A stretch of 64,000 nt of DNA, from assembly GCF_009749395.1 (NCBI RefSeq), contig NZ_WBIR01000002.1:273354-337353 (forward strand). Reading direction: 5' to 3'. Origin of the DNA: Agromyces salentinus (GTDB lineage: Bacteria; Actinomycetota; Actinomycetes; Actinomycetales; Microbacteriaceae). The translations under genes were made by a program, and so were the position numbers. Shown here piece by piece: positions 35,499 to 43,369 of this stretch (its first letter is position 1; every line of letters begins with the position of its first letter). Below the pieces are notes generated by a model that saw only the letters and a program-made list of their open reading frames with translations, made no database searches and was not told where the DNA came from.

Positions 35499-35888
35499 AT
35501 GCCCGCGCCTGGAGACTCCCCCGTGCGCATCGACGCCTGGCTCTGGGCGGTGCGCCAGTTCAAGACGAGGTCGGCCGCGACCGCTGCGTGCCGGGCCGGC
35601 CACGTGCGCGTGAACGGCGAGCGGGCCAAGGCCGCGCAGACGGTTCGCCCCGGCGACGAGGTGCGCGTCAGGGTCGAGGGCTTCGACCGGCACCTCATCG
35701 TGCGACTGACGCTCGTCAAGCGGGTCTCCGCGACGGTCGCGGCCACCGCGGTCGAGGACCGGACGCCGCCTCCCCCGCCCCGCGAGAGCGTGCCGATCGT
35801 GCCCGTCCGCGACCGCGGGTCGGGCCGTCCGACGAAGCGCGAGCGCCGCGACCTCGAGCGCCTCCGCGGACGCGACGGCGTAGCCTGA
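35499..35888 (+). CDS. S4-domain RNA-binding protein (Hsp15-like)
   Basis: 129 residues. The S4 domain is at about 9-65: RIDAWLWAVRQFKTRSAATAACRAGHVRVNG, then VRPGDEVRV. Hsp15 of E. coli binds stalled 50S subunits carrying peptidyl-tRNA; the same role is plausible. The C-terminal third is Pro/Arg-rich. Leaderless ATG; its stop overlaps the promoter of the next gene. Confidence 0.85.
   Translation: MPAPGDSPVRIDAWLWAVRQFKTRSAATAACRAGHVRVNGERAKAAQTVRPGDEVRVRVEGFDRHLIVRLTLVKRVSATVAATAVEDRTPPPPPRESVPIVPVRDRGSGRPTKRERRDLERLRGRDGVA
35881..35886 (+). promoter_or_regulatory. -10 box for the GNAT-like gene (leaderless)
   Basis: TAGCCT, lying inside the last codons of the S4 gene, 6 bases before the ATG at 35893. 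Confidence 0.6.
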
Positions 35889-35892
35889 GACG

Positions 35893-36186
35893 ATGCAGCG
35901 AGCGTTCACCCACGAGCCGGACGCCGGGCGCTACGTGCTCCGGCTGAACGACGAGATCGCGAGCGTGCTCGACTACCGCGTGCTCGGCGACGCGATCGCG
36001 ATGACCCGGGCGTTCACGAACCCGCCGTACCGCGGATCGGGGTACGCGGGCGAGCTCGTCGCCTTCGCCGTCGATGACGTGGAGGCCAACTCGACCCGGC
36101 ACATCGTGCCGAGCTGCTGGTACGTCGGCGAGTGGTTCGACCACCACCCCGAGCGTGCGGGCCTGCTTCGCCCGCGAACGGCCTGA
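35893..36186 (+). CDS. YjdJ-type GNAT-like protein
   Basis: 97 residues, the size of the small N-acetyltransferase-like domain family (YjdJ/GCN5-related). The acetyl-CoA-binding-like segment reads TNPPYRGSGYAGELVAFAVDD (about 43-63 in parts), followed by IVPSCWYVGEWFDHHPE. Small GNATs of this sort modify unidentified small substrates. Leaderless ATG. Confidence 0.8.
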   Translation: MQRAFTHEPDAGRYVLRLNDEIASVLDYRVLGDAIAMTRAFTNPPYRGSGYAGELVAFAVDDVEANSTRHIVPSCWYVGEWFDHHPERAGLLRPRTA

Positions 36187-36191
36187 ACCGC

Positions 36192-36222
36192 CGGCGACGA
36201 GCGGAGCGCCCGCCCGTCGCCG
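36192..36222. terminator. Candidate hairpin between GNAT-like and transglycosylase genes
   Basis: 8-bp stem CGGCGACG/CGTCGCCG (36192-36199 with 36215-36222) around a 15-base loop, between two convergent stops. Weak and without a T-tract. Confidence 0.4.
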
Positions 36223-36244
36223 ATACGCGCGAGCGCGGAAGCGA

Positions 36245-37093
36245 TCAGTACCAGTTGACCGACTGCGAGTGCGACCAGGCGCTGCACGGCGATCCATAGG
36301 AGCCGGCGATGTAGCCGAGGCCCCACGTGATCTGCGTCGCGGCGTTGGTCGCCCAGTCGGCGCCCGCGGTGGCCATCTTGCTGCCGGGCAGCGACTGCGG
36401 GATGCCGGTCGCACCGCTCGAGCCGTTGTACGCGGTGTACGACCATCCGGACTCCTTGGCCCAGAGGCTGTCAAGGCACTGGAACTGGTCCTCGCCCCAC
36501 CCGTACATTGAGGAGGCCAGCGCGCGGGCGGTCGCCCGGGCGCCGTCGGGCGTGTTGGCGTTCGCGAGCTGCTGGGCGGCCTCGGCCGCGGCCTGCGCCG
36601 CCGCTGCGGCCTGCTCCTGCTCGAACGCGGTCGTGGCCGCGGCGGTCTCCTGGGCGACGGCCTTCGTCTGCTTCGTGAGGTCCACGACGTCGTCGGTCGG
36701 GATCTTCTCGTACTCGCTCAGCGAGGCGACGGAGGCCTGCAGCGCGGAGGCGTCGACCTTGCCGTCCGCCTTCTCGAGGGTCGCGGTCGCGAGCGAGATC
36801 GTGTCCTCCGCCTGGGCCTGCACCTTGGCCGCGGCGATGCCGCTGTAGACGCCGAGGTAGTCGCTGCTCAGCCCGGTCGCCTTGGTCAGCTGGGCGGTGG
36901 CCTGCGCACGCGCATCCGCCTCGAAGGCGTTCTGCACGGCGAAGCCGGAGCCGGCGACGGCGCCGACGGCGAGCACGGCGCCGGCGGCGATGAGCCGTCG
37001 ACGTCCGACCCGGCGCGAGCGGAGCGTGCGGCGAGGGTGGGATGCGGGGGTGGTCTTCGAGCGGTCTGACGCGGTGTTCGGAGTGGTTCGCAT
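36245..37093 (-). CDS. Secreted transglycosylase-like protein A
   Basis: 282 residues. A basic N-terminus and one hydrophobic segment (about 34-53) are followed by a long Ala/Gln-rich, probably coiled-coil stalk (about 60-195), then a compact C-terminal domain with WGEDQFQCLDSLWAKESGW, a catalytic-type Glu, SGATGIPQSLPGSKM and WGLGYI. This domain is seen in actinobacterial muralytic proteins. It is a paralogue of the protein at 45946; the two share the whole layout. AGGA precedes the ATG. A related upstream element links the two genes. Confidence 0.85.
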   Translation of the reverse strand: MRTTPNTASDRSKTTPASHPRRTLRSRRVGRRRLIAAGAVLAVGAVAGSGFAVQNAFEADARAQATAQLTKATGLSSDYLGVYSGIAAAKVQAQAEDTISLATATLEKADGKVDASALQASVASLSEYEKIPTDDVVDLTKQTKAVAQETAAATTAFEQEQAAAAAQAAAEAAQQLANANTPDGARATARALASSMYGWGEDQFQCLDSLWAKESGWSYTAYNGSSGATGIPQSLPGSKMATAGADWATNAATQITWGLGYIAGSYGSPCSAWSHSQSVNWY

Positions 37094-37164
37094 GAATCCT
37101 GTGTGCTCGGGGTTGGGGCAGGGATGGGGGCGGCGCCGCCGAGCGCGGGCACAAGTCAGTGACT

Positions 37165-37212
37165 CTGTCGGCCGATCCTGTACAGACCCTCATTTCTTCC
37201 TGTGCAGTTCAT
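37165..37212 (-). promoter_or_regulatory. Shared leader element, copy A
   Basis: This 48-bp segment aligns without gaps to 46987-47034 upstream of the paralogous gene (33 of 48 positions by eye). The conserved core, read on the minus strand, has CACAGG, TGAGGG and CTGTACAG. It begins 119 bases before the start codon at 37093. On the minus strand it could encode an 18-codon peptide ending in TGA. Function is unknown. Confidence 0.5.
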
Positions 37213-37248
37213 GACCGCCTGCACCGCGACGCCCGGAATACTGGGGGG

Positions 37249-37659
37249 ATGCCGCGATCCTCCGAATCCCCTGAGTTGCCGGCGCCCGGCGCCCGCTGCC
37301 CGTGCACGAGCGGCCTCGTGTTCGGGGAGTGCTGCGGCCGATGGCTGGCGGGCGAGGCGGCGCCGACCGCCCAGCAGCTCATGCGCTCGAGGTTCACCGC
37401 GTTCGCCGTCGGCGACGTGGGGTACCTGCTCGCCACGTGGCATCCGTCCACCCGGCCCGCCGACCTCGAACTCGACCCGGGCACCCGCTGGCTGCGGCTC
37501 GACATCGACCGGACCGTCCGGGGCGGTCCGCTCGACCGGGAGGGCATCGTGGAGTTCACCGCCCACTCCCGAGGGCACGGCGAACGGGGCAGCCAGCACG
37601 AGGTGAGCACGTTCGTCCGCGAGGGCGGGCGATGGTTCTACGTCGACGCCGCGGGCTGA
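37249..37659 (+). CDS. YchJ-like (UPF0225) SEC-C protein
   Basis: 136 residues. The N-terminal zinc-type SEC-C motif is RCPCTSGLVFGECCG (about 15-29; Cys pattern CxC...CC), followed by LMRSRFTAFAVGDVGYLLATW and WLRLDI, typical of the YchJ family. Function unknown. I start at the ATG at 37249: an AATACT lies 6 bases before it, the leaderless spacing seen elsewhere. The in-frame upstream ATG at 37159 falls in the shared leader element. Confidence 0.87.
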   Translation: MPRSSESPELPAPGARCPCTSGLVFGECCGRWLAGEAAPTAQQLMRSRFTAFAVGDVGYLLATWHPSTRPADLELDPGTRWLRLDIDRTVRGGPLDREGIVEFTAHSRGHGERGSQHEVSTFVREGGRWFYVDAAG

Positions 37660-37664
37660 TGCCC

Positions 37665-38534
37665 TCAGGCGTCCTCGATGCTTCCCTCGTCGAGCGGCCG
37701 GCCGTCCAGAGCCGCGTACGCGCGCTCGGCGGCACCGGAGAGTCCGTCGGCCGGGAAGGGCCACCGCTCGTGCGCCGCAAGCGCCTCGACCGTGCTCAGG
37801 CCGCCGGCATGCGAGGCCGCGAGCCGATCGGCCACGAGGCGGAGCGCTGCCGCCTGCCGTGTCACGAATTCGGGCGCGACGACCGCTCCGTGGCCCGGGA
37901 TGACGCGGTCGCCGGGCCGCATCTCCGCGACGAGGCCCTCGAGCACGCCGGGCCAGCCGAGCGGATAGCTGCCGGATCCGTACATCGGCGGACCCGACTC
38001 CTCGACGAGGTCGCCGAGGATCCAGATCCGATCGGCCGGCAGGAACAGGACGAGGTCGGTGTCGGTGTGCCCTTCGGACTGCGGCCGCAGCTCGATGACG
38101 CGTCCGCCGAGATCGAGCCGGGTCATCCGGTCGACCGGATGCGTTGGCGCCACGAGTTCGACGTCCTGCCAGCGCCGATCGGGCTCGCGGGAGGGGTCGT
38201 CGCGCCACGCCGCCAGGCGCGGCCCCTCGTAGGCGGCGAAATGCGCCCCGATCGCGGCATGGCCGTGGATCGGGGCATCCGCGGAGGAACCCGGCCCGAA
38301 CGCCTGGTTGCCGAAGGTGTGGTCGAAATGCGCATGCGTGTTGACGAGCCCCACGATGCGGCGGCGGCCGAACCGGGATCGGATCTCGGTGAGGATCGCC
38401 CGCCCCTCCTCGGGGTCCGCGCCGGAGTCGACGACGAGCAGGCCGTCCTCGCCCTCGACGACCACGACGGACAGGTCGAAGGCGCCGACGCGCAGCTGAT
38501 GCACCCCCGGTGCGATTCGAGTCCAGGCCGACAT
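37665..38534 (-). CDS. Metallo-beta-lactamase-fold hydrolase
   Basis: 289 residues. The dinuclear zinc motif HxHxDH is THAHFDH (66-72), with SEGHTDTDLVLF (about 155-166) and IPGHGAV as further ligand motifs. Substrates of the family include lactones, thioesters and glyoxalase-type adducts; I cannot choose. Start at the leaderless ATG at 38534; the longer frame lacks support. Divergent from the alarmone synthetase gene. Confidence 0.87.
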   Translation of the reverse strand: MSAWTRIAPGVHQLRVGAFDLSVVVVEGEDGLLVVDSGADPEEGRAILTEIRSRFGRRRIVGLVNTHAHFDHTFGNQAFGPGSSADAPIHGHAAIGAHFAAYEGPRLAAWRDDPSREPDRRWQDVELVAPTHPVDRMTRLDLGGRVIELRPQSEGHTDTDLVLFLPADRIWILGDLVEESGPPMYGSGSYPLGWPGVLEGLVAEMRPGDRVIPGHGAVVAPEFVTRQAAALRLVADRLAASHAGGLSTVEALAAHERWPFPADGLSGAAERAYAALDGRPLDEGSIEDA

Positions 38535-38540
38535 GGGACG

Positions 38541-38546
38541 AGCGTA
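38541..38546 (-). promoter_or_regulatory. -10 box for the metallo-hydrolase (leaderless)
   Basis: Minus-strand TACGCT, 6 bases before the ATG at 38534. Confidence 0.6.
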
Positions 38547-38637
38547 CCGACGCGCGACGCGAGGAGCGGGAGCCGGCACGGGTCGCGGCATCCGCGCGCC
38601 TGAACAGGCGTCAAAGCGAATGCAGAGGTTGCCCCCG

Positions 38638-38643
38638 TACGGT
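38638..38643 (+). promoter_or_regulatory. -10 box for the alarmone synthetase (leaderless)
   Basis: TACGGT, 7 bases before the GTG at 38651. Confidence 0.5.
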
Positions 38644-38650
38644 GGCAGGC

Positions 38651-39415
38651 GTGAGTTCGAACGATGACGCCGCCCACCACGACGACGCGCCCCACGCGCT
38701 GACCGAACGGGCCCAGCGGGCACTGGAGGGCATCGACGGCGGCACCCTCGACGAGATGCGGAGCCTCCGCGACGAGACCGAACGCTTCATGCTGCGGTAC
38801 AAGTTCGGCATGGACGAGGTGATCACCAAGCTCTCGATCCTCCGCGAGGAGTTCGGCCACACCCACGCCTACAACCCGATCGAGCACATCTCGAGCCGGC
38901 TCAAGAGCCTCGACAGCGTCATCGAGAAGATGGACCGCAAGGGCCTCGATCCGAGCTTCGACGCCATCCGCGAGACCATCACCGACATCGCCGGCGTGCG
39001 CGTGACCTGCAGCTTCGTCTCCGACGTGTACCGGGTGGCGGAGCTCCTCACGACCCAGGGCGACATCCGGGTGCTGAAGCGCAAGGACTACATCGCGCAG
39101 CCGAAGGCCAACGGGTACCAGAGCCTGCACCTCATCGTCGAGGTGCCCGTCTTCCTCTCGACGGGCACGCACCACGTGCCCGTCGAGGTGCAGGTGCGCA
39201 CGATCGCCATGGACTTCTGGGCGAGCCTCGAGCACAAGATCTACTACAAGTACGACCGCCTGGTTCCGAGCGAGCTGCTCGAGGACCTCACGGATGCCGC
39301 GCGCACGGCGTCCGAGCTCGATGCCCGCATGGAGCGGCTGCACCGGGAGCTGCACGGCGAGCGTCCGACTCCCGGCACCACGTCGCCGCCGACGATCCGC
39401 CCCGTCGCGGTCTGA
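38651..39415 (+). CDS. Small alarmone synthetase (RelA/SpoT synthetase domain)
   Basis: Single-domain (p)ppGpp synthetase. It has 254 residues from the GTG at 38651. The synthetase core is complete: ITDIAGVRVTC (110-120), KRKDYIAQPKANGYQSLH (143-160), VEVQVRT (178-184) and FWASLEHKIYY. There is no HD hydrolase, TGS or ACT domain, so it belongs to the YwaC/YjbM class. These usually act in stress responses under transcriptional control. The C-terminal tail is Pro/Thr-rich. Confidence 0.92.
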   Translation: MSSNDDAAHHDDAPHALTERAQRALEGIDGGTLDEMRSLRDETERFMLRYKFGMDEVITKLSILREEFGHTHAYNPIEHISSRLKSLDSVIEKMDRKGLDPSFDAIRETITDIAGVRVTCSFVSDVYRVAELLTTQGDIRVLKRKDYIAQPKANGYQSLHLIVEVPVFLSTGTHHVPVEVQVRTIAMDFWASLEHKIYYKYDRLVPSELLEDLTDAARTASELDARMERLHRELHGERPTPGTTSPPTIRPVAV

Positions 39416-39416
39416 C

Positions 39417-40118
39417 TCAGCCGAGCGCGACGACGTCGTCGAGCGCCTCGCGACCGGCCGCGGTGAGCTTCAGCGAGCGATCCCGCGGCAGTCCGACCGC
39501 CCAGCCGCGATCGAGGAACGACCGGTGGATCTGCGCGCCGAACGCTCCGGCGACGTGGGGCCGCCGCTCGGTCCAGTCGAGGCATCCGCGCACGGCGGGT
39601 CGACGAGTGCCCGGGAGCGATCGGCCCGCGCCTGTGCCACCGTCGAGGCCGAGGCGCCGCGCAAGGGGTCCTGCGCCGGTGATCTCGCCGACGCGTCCCG
39701 CGACGAGCGGCGCGATCGAGCCCTCCTCGACGAGCACGTCCGCGATCGCCAGGGCGATGCGGCCGGCGAGGTGGTCGTAGCACGAGCGCAGCTCCCCGAG
39801 CCGGACGGCCGTGGTGGACTGCCGCAGCGAACTCACCCGCTGACGTGGCGAGATGCGCTGCAGCGCCTCGACGGCATCGGCCACGCTCGCATCCGCGAGC
39901 TGGAAGTACCGATGCCGGCCGAGCCGTCGATCGACCAGGAGCCCGCCCTCGACGAGTCGCGCGAGATGCGCACTCGCCGTCGGCGGGCGCACGCCGGCGA
40001 TGGCGGCCAGTTCACTCGCCGGCCGCGCTCCCCCGTCGAGCAGGGCCACGAGCATCGCCGCTCGCGCGGGCTCGCCCATGAGCCTGGCAGGATGCGAGAG
40101 GTCTGCGTCGCCGTTCAC
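39417..40118 (-). CDS. ArsR-type winged-helix regulator
   Basis: 233 residues. N-terminal winged helix at about 10-75 (MLVALLDGGARPASELAAIAGV, then TASAHLARLVEGGLLVDRRLGRHRYFQLAD), with a long C-terminal domain of unknown fold that has one Cys and no ArsR metal-site pattern. It diverges from the P450-like operon by 64 bases and ends 1 base from the convergent alarmone synthetase. The adjacent operon is its likely target. GTG start, leaderless. Confidence 0.86.
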   Translation of the reverse strand: MNGDADLSHPARLMGEPARAAMLVALLDGGARPASELAAIAGVRPPTASAHLARLVEGGLLVDRRLGRHRYFQLADASVADAVEALQRISPRQRVSSLRQSTTAVRLGELRSCYDHLAGRIALAIADVLVEEGSIAPLVAGRVGEITGAGPLARRLGLDGGTGAGRSLPGTRRPAVRGCLDWTERRPHVAGAFGAQIHRSFLDRGWAVGLPRDRSLKLTAAGREALDDVVALG

Positions 40119-40124
40119 CAGGCC

Positions 40125-40176
40125 AGCGTACGCCGGGCACGGTTCGTCGCCGGGCGAAGTCTTCCGCCCCTAGCGT
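40125..40176. promoter_or_regulatory. Divergent leaderless promoters, ArsR-type gene and P450-like gene
   Basis: Minus-strand TACGCT (40125-40130) is 6 bases from the regulator GTG. Plus-strand TAGCGT (40171-40176) is 6 bases from the ATG at 40183. The 40 bases between them are the natural place for an operator; I see no clear palindrome. Confidence 0.6.
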
Positions 40177-40182
40177 CGAAGA

Positions 40183-41085
40183 ATGACCACCACGATCATC
40201 GATCCGGGAGCCGTGCGGCGCCACCTCGCGGACCCCGCACTGCGCGTACCCGAAGCGGATGCCGCATCCGCGCGCCCGATCGAACGCTTCCGGGCGGCGA
40301 GCTCGCGCTTCGTGAACGGCGACGCGCACGACGTTCGCCGGGCACGCCTCGAGCAGCGGCTCGCGGATCTCGATCCCGCGGAACTGGCCGAGACCGCCGC
40401 GCGGATGACGCGAGCCGCGTCCACCGCCTCGACCGCGCCGACCGCGCCGACGGCGGCATCGACGGCCGCGACCCTGTCGGACCTCACGATCTCGCGGCGC
40501 ATCCCGGTGGCGTGCCTTGCGCGGCACCTCGGCTTCAACCGGCCGGAGCGGCTTCCACAACTCGTCGCGACGATCGCCGCGGCGTATCCGACCGGCATCG
40601 CCGCGGTCGAGGGCGACGGCGTGATCGCCGCCGACGCCGCGGATGCCGCCGTCGACGTTGCGCTCCAGGCCGCCGTCGACGGTGACGCGGCGCTCGACCT
40701 GCAGCTCCTGGTGCAGTCCTGCCTCGCGACCGCGTCGCTCATCGACGGCGCACTCGCAGCCGTCGCAGCCGCACCGGCGGTCTCCACCCGCACCGCCCTC
40801 GTGCAGACGCTCGCCCGCCGCCCGCCCGTCCCCGCGACCCGCCGCGTCGACCCGCACGGCGCCGTGCTGGTGCTGCCGCTCGGCGATCCGGCGGCTCACC
40901 CGGCGGCGGACGATCCGGCATCGATGCTCGCGTTCGGCTCGGGCCCGCGTGCGTGCCCGGCGCCGGCGCACGCGCTGGCGATCGCGGCGGCGGTGGTCGA
41001 CGTGCTTCGAGCGCACGGCCACCCGCTCGCCGCGACCGACGCATCGTCCGCGTCGCGGACGGCCGGATCCGGCGGCGACCGATGA
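40183..41085 (+). CDS. Short P450-like protein with degenerate core motifs
   Basis: 300 residues against about 400 for a normal P450. The heme-Cys loop FGSGPRACPAPAHALA (251-266, Cys258) matches the P450 signature. RFVNGDAHDVRRARLE (42-57) matches the C-helix region, and ALVQTLARRPPVPATRRV the K-helix region. But ExxR reads Q-T-L-A (208-211), the I-helix acid-alcohol pair reads A-T (182-183), and the N-terminal beta domain is mostly missing. A Thr/Ala-rich linker sits at 80-97. It may bind heme without normal oxygenase chemistry. Coupled by ATGA to the next gene. I consider family membership likely and activity unknown. Confidence 0.72.
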   Translation: MTTTIIDPGAVRRHLADPALRVPEADAASARPIERFRAASSRFVNGDAHDVRRARLEQRLADLDPAELAETAARMTRAASTASTAPTAPTAASTAATLSDLTISRRIPVACLARHLGFNRPERLPQLVATIAAAYPTGIAAVEGDGVIAADAADAAVDVALQAAVDGDAALDLQLLVQSCLATASLIDGALAAVAAAPAVSTRTALVQTLARRPPVPATRRVDPHGAVLVLPLGDPAAHPAADDPASMLAFGSGPRACPAPAHALAIAAAVVDVLRAHGHPLAATDASSASRTAGSGGDR

Positions 41086-41906
41086 TCGGCCCCTCCGAGT
41101 TCGCCGCGCGCCACGTACCCGGGAACCCGCTGCTGCTGCCGAACGCCTGGGACCCGGCTTCGGCGAGATGGCTGGCCGCCCGCGGGTACGACGCGATCGG
41201 CACGACGAGTCTCGGGGTCGCGATCGCGAGCGGCCTTCGCGACGGCGCCGGCGAGACCGCCGCAGCGACGATGCGCCTGGCTGAGGAACTCACCGCCGCC
41301 GGCATCGGCGTCACCGTGGACGTCGAGGCGGGCTTCTCCGATGACCCCGACCAGGTCGGCGCCTACGCTCGCCGACTCGCGGGACTCGGCGTCCTCGGCG
41401 TGAACCTCGAGGACGCCGACGTCTCCGGAGGCCTCCTCGACGTCGAGCTCGCGGCGGCGAAGGTGGCGGCGGTGAGCGCCGCCGCGCCCGACCTCTTCCT
41501 GAACGCGCGCACCGACGCGTACTGGATCGGCGCGGGCGAGTCCGACGCGGAGCGGGAGGCGATCGCCGTCGCGCGAGCCCGTCGTTACGTCTCCGCCGGC
41601 GCATCCGGGGTCTTCGTCCCGGGCGTGCTCGCGCTCCCGCGCATCGCGGGGATCGCCGCGGCCGTGGGCGCGCCGCTCAACGTCCTGGTACAGGCGGGCA
41701 CGACGTTCGACGACCTCGCCGCCGCGGGCGTGGCACGCGTGAGCACGGGGTCGCTCCTCTTCCGTGCGGCACTCGGTGCGCTCGACGAGGTGCTCGGCCA
41801 GGTGCTCGGCGACGGCTCCGGCTCGGGCGACCTCGCATCGAGGGTCGCGCCGCCACGGACGCCGACCTACGCCGAGGTCCTGCGGATCACGGGCTCGGGC
41901 GGCTGA
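41082..41906 (+). CDS. PEP mutase/isocitrate lyase-family enzyme
   Basis: 274 residues in the phosphoenolpyruvate mutase/isocitrate lyase superfamily, whose members make or break C-C or C-P bonds next to a carboxylate. Metal site VTVDVEAGF (78-86, Asp80 and Glu82), LGVNLEDA and LNARTDAYW are visible. The lyase KKCGH loop with its Cys is absent, so it is not a classical isocitrate lyase; oxaloacetate or carboxyphosphonoenolpyruvate-type reactions are possible. Starts inside the stop of the P450-like gene. Confidence 0.85.
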   Translation: MIGPSEFAARHVPGNPLLLPNAWDPASARWLAARGYDAIGTTSLGVAIASGLRDGAGETAAATMRLAEELTAAGIGVTVDVEAGFSDDPDQVGAYARRLAGLGVLGVNLEDADVSGGLLDVELAAAKVAAVSAAAPDLFLNARTDAYWIGAGESDAEREAIAVARARRYVSAGASGVFVPGVLALPRIAGIAAAVGAPLNVLVQAGTTFDDLAAAGVARVSTGSLLFRAALGALDEVLGQVLGDGSGSGDLASRVAPPRTPTYAEVLRITGSGG

Positions 41907-41924
41907 ACGCGACCGAACAGCCCG

Positions 41925-42965
41925 TCAGTCGTCGTCGGCGGCGGCGGCGTCGTGTCGCGCACGGCTCGGCTGGACGCGCATCGGCTCACCGGGCATCTTG
42001 GGGAAGTCGGGCGGGAACGGGAGTTCACCGAGGCCGTCGTCGAGGTCGCGCTGCCACCACTCGAGCAGCGTGTCGATGCGCCCGGGATGCTCGTGCATGC
42101 CGGCCCACGGGTCGCCGCGCTCGGCGAGGCGCTGCGGCACCGAGCGGAGGGTGTGCTGGGCGGGATCGGTCGTCTCGAGCTCGCTCCACTCCAGCGGGCA
42201 CGACACGGAGGCGTGCGGGAGCGGCCGTGGGCTGTAGGCGCCGGCCATGGTGCGGTCGCGATTGGCCTGGTTGTAGTCGATGAAGATGCGGTCGCCGCGC
42301 TCCTCCTTCCACCAGTTGGTGGTCACCAGCTCGGGCATGCGGCGCTCGAGCTCCCGGCCGAGCGCGATGACCGCATGCCGGACCTCGAGGAACTCGTGCT
42401 CGGGCTCGATGGGGGCGAACACGTGGATGCCGCGGCTGCCGGAGGTCTTCACGAACGCCGTGAGGCCGACCTCGCCGAACAGGTCGCGGAGCGCGAGTGC
42501 GATGGGCACGGCCTCGGCGAAGCCGGTGCCCGGCTGCGGGTCGAGGTCGATGCGCAACTGGTCGGGGTGATCGGTGTTCTCGGCTCGCGAGGCCCACGGG
42601 TGGAACACGATCGTGTTCATCTGGGCCGCCCACACCGCGCCGGCCGGTTCGTCGAGCACGACCTGCGGATGCCGCCGGCCGCTGGGGTAGGTCACGGTGA
42701 CCGACCTCAGCCATTCGGGTGCCCCGCGCGGCGGGTTCTTCGAGAAGAACTGCTCGCCGTCGACGCCCTCGGGGAATCGCTGCAGCGACACCGGCCGGCC
42801 GCCGTTGGCCTCGATGAACGCCGGGCCCACCGCGACGAGGTACTCGGCGAGCTCGAGCTTGGTGATGCCGACCTCGGGCCAGAGCACGCGCGAGGGCGAC
42901 GAGATGCGCATCTGCCGCTCGCCGTCGGGAGAGGGAACGGTGAGCTGTGCCGCGTCGCCTGCCAT
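41925..42965 (-). CDS. LigD-type primase-polymerase domain protein
   Basis: 346 residues equal to the polymerase domain of bacterial DNA ligase D (archaeo-eukaryotic primase fold), without ligase or nuclease domains. Catalytic Asp pair in RIDLDPQPG (D140, D142), KTSGSRGIHV (174-183) and a third Asp in RIFIDYNQANR. Such proteins fill gaps in end joining. No Ku gene is in the window, so its partner is elsewhere or absent. Start ATG at 42965. Confidence 0.92.
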   Translation of the reverse strand: MAGDAAQLTVPSPDGERQMRISSPSRVLWPEVGITKLELAEYLVAVGPAFIEANGGRPVSLQRFPEGVDGEQFFSKNPPRGAPEWLRSVTVTYPSGRRHPQVVLDEPAGAVWAAQMNTIVFHPWASRAENTDHPDQLRIDLDPQPGTGFAEAVPIALALRDLFGEVGLTAFVKTSGSRGIHVFAPIEPEHEFLEVRHAVIALGRELERRMPELVTTNWWKEERGDRIFIDYNQANRDRTMAGAYSPRPLPHASVSCPLEWSELETTDPAQHTLRSVPQRLAERGDPWAGMHEHPGRIDTLLEWWQRDLDDGLGELPFPPDFPKMPGEPMRVQPSRARHDAAAADDD

Positions 42966-42972
42966 GGCTGCG

Positions 42973-42978
42973 ACGCTA
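42973..42978 (-). promoter_or_regulatory. -10 box for the LigD-like gene (leaderless)
   Basis: Minus-strand TAGCGT, 7 bases before the ATG at 42965. Confidence 0.55.
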
Positions 42979-43013
42979 CCCCACGCCGCCGACGGTGCGC
43001 GAGGGCGGCCGGC

Positions 43014-43286
43014 TCACGCCGCCGCGTACCGCTTCGCGGAACGCTCGCGGGCCTTCTGCGCCTCGACCTCGCGATCCTTCGGCGGCGCCGTGGTGACGAG
43101 GTCGTCGAGCAGGTGCTGCGTGATGTGCGCGATCTCGGCGACCGCGCGCTCGAAGGCCTCGGCGTTCGCCTTGGACGGCTTGGTGGAGCCGCTGACCTTG
43201 CGCACGTACTGCAGCGCCGCGGCGTGCACCTCGGCGCTCGTCGCGGCGGGTTCGAAGTTGTGGAGGGTGTGGATGTTCCTGCACAT
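43014..43286 (-). CDS. DUF2277 protein
   Basis: 90 residues. The opening MCRNIHTLHNFEPAATSAEVHAAALQYVRKVSG (1-33 in parts) is the DUF2277 signature, followed by two helices and a charged tail. Soluble, function unknown. Related DUF2277 proteins all keep the MCRNI start, which supports this ATG. Leaderless. Confidence 0.88.
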   Translation of the reverse strand: MCRNIHTLHNFEPAATSAEVHAAALQYVRKVSGSTKPSKANAEAFERAVAEIAHITQHLLDDLVTTAPPKDREVEAQKARERSAKRYAAA

Positions 43287-43292
43287 GCCGAC

Positions 43293-43298
43293 AGCCTA
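43293..43298 (-). promoter_or_regulatory. -10 box for DUF2277 (leaderless)
   Basis: Minus-strand TAGGCT, 6 bases before the ATG at 43286. Confidence 0.6.
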
Positions 43299-43369
43299 CG
43301 ACGAGGTCTCGAGGATGTCTCGCCTCGGTCCGCCCGTCGGGGCGGCCGGCGGCCGCGCGAGCCCGCCGT

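Noticed and set aside
40430..40480. Short GC repeats (ACCGCGCCG type)
   Set aside because: They encode the Thr/Ala/Pro-rich linker of the P450-like protein and are not an independent repeat element.
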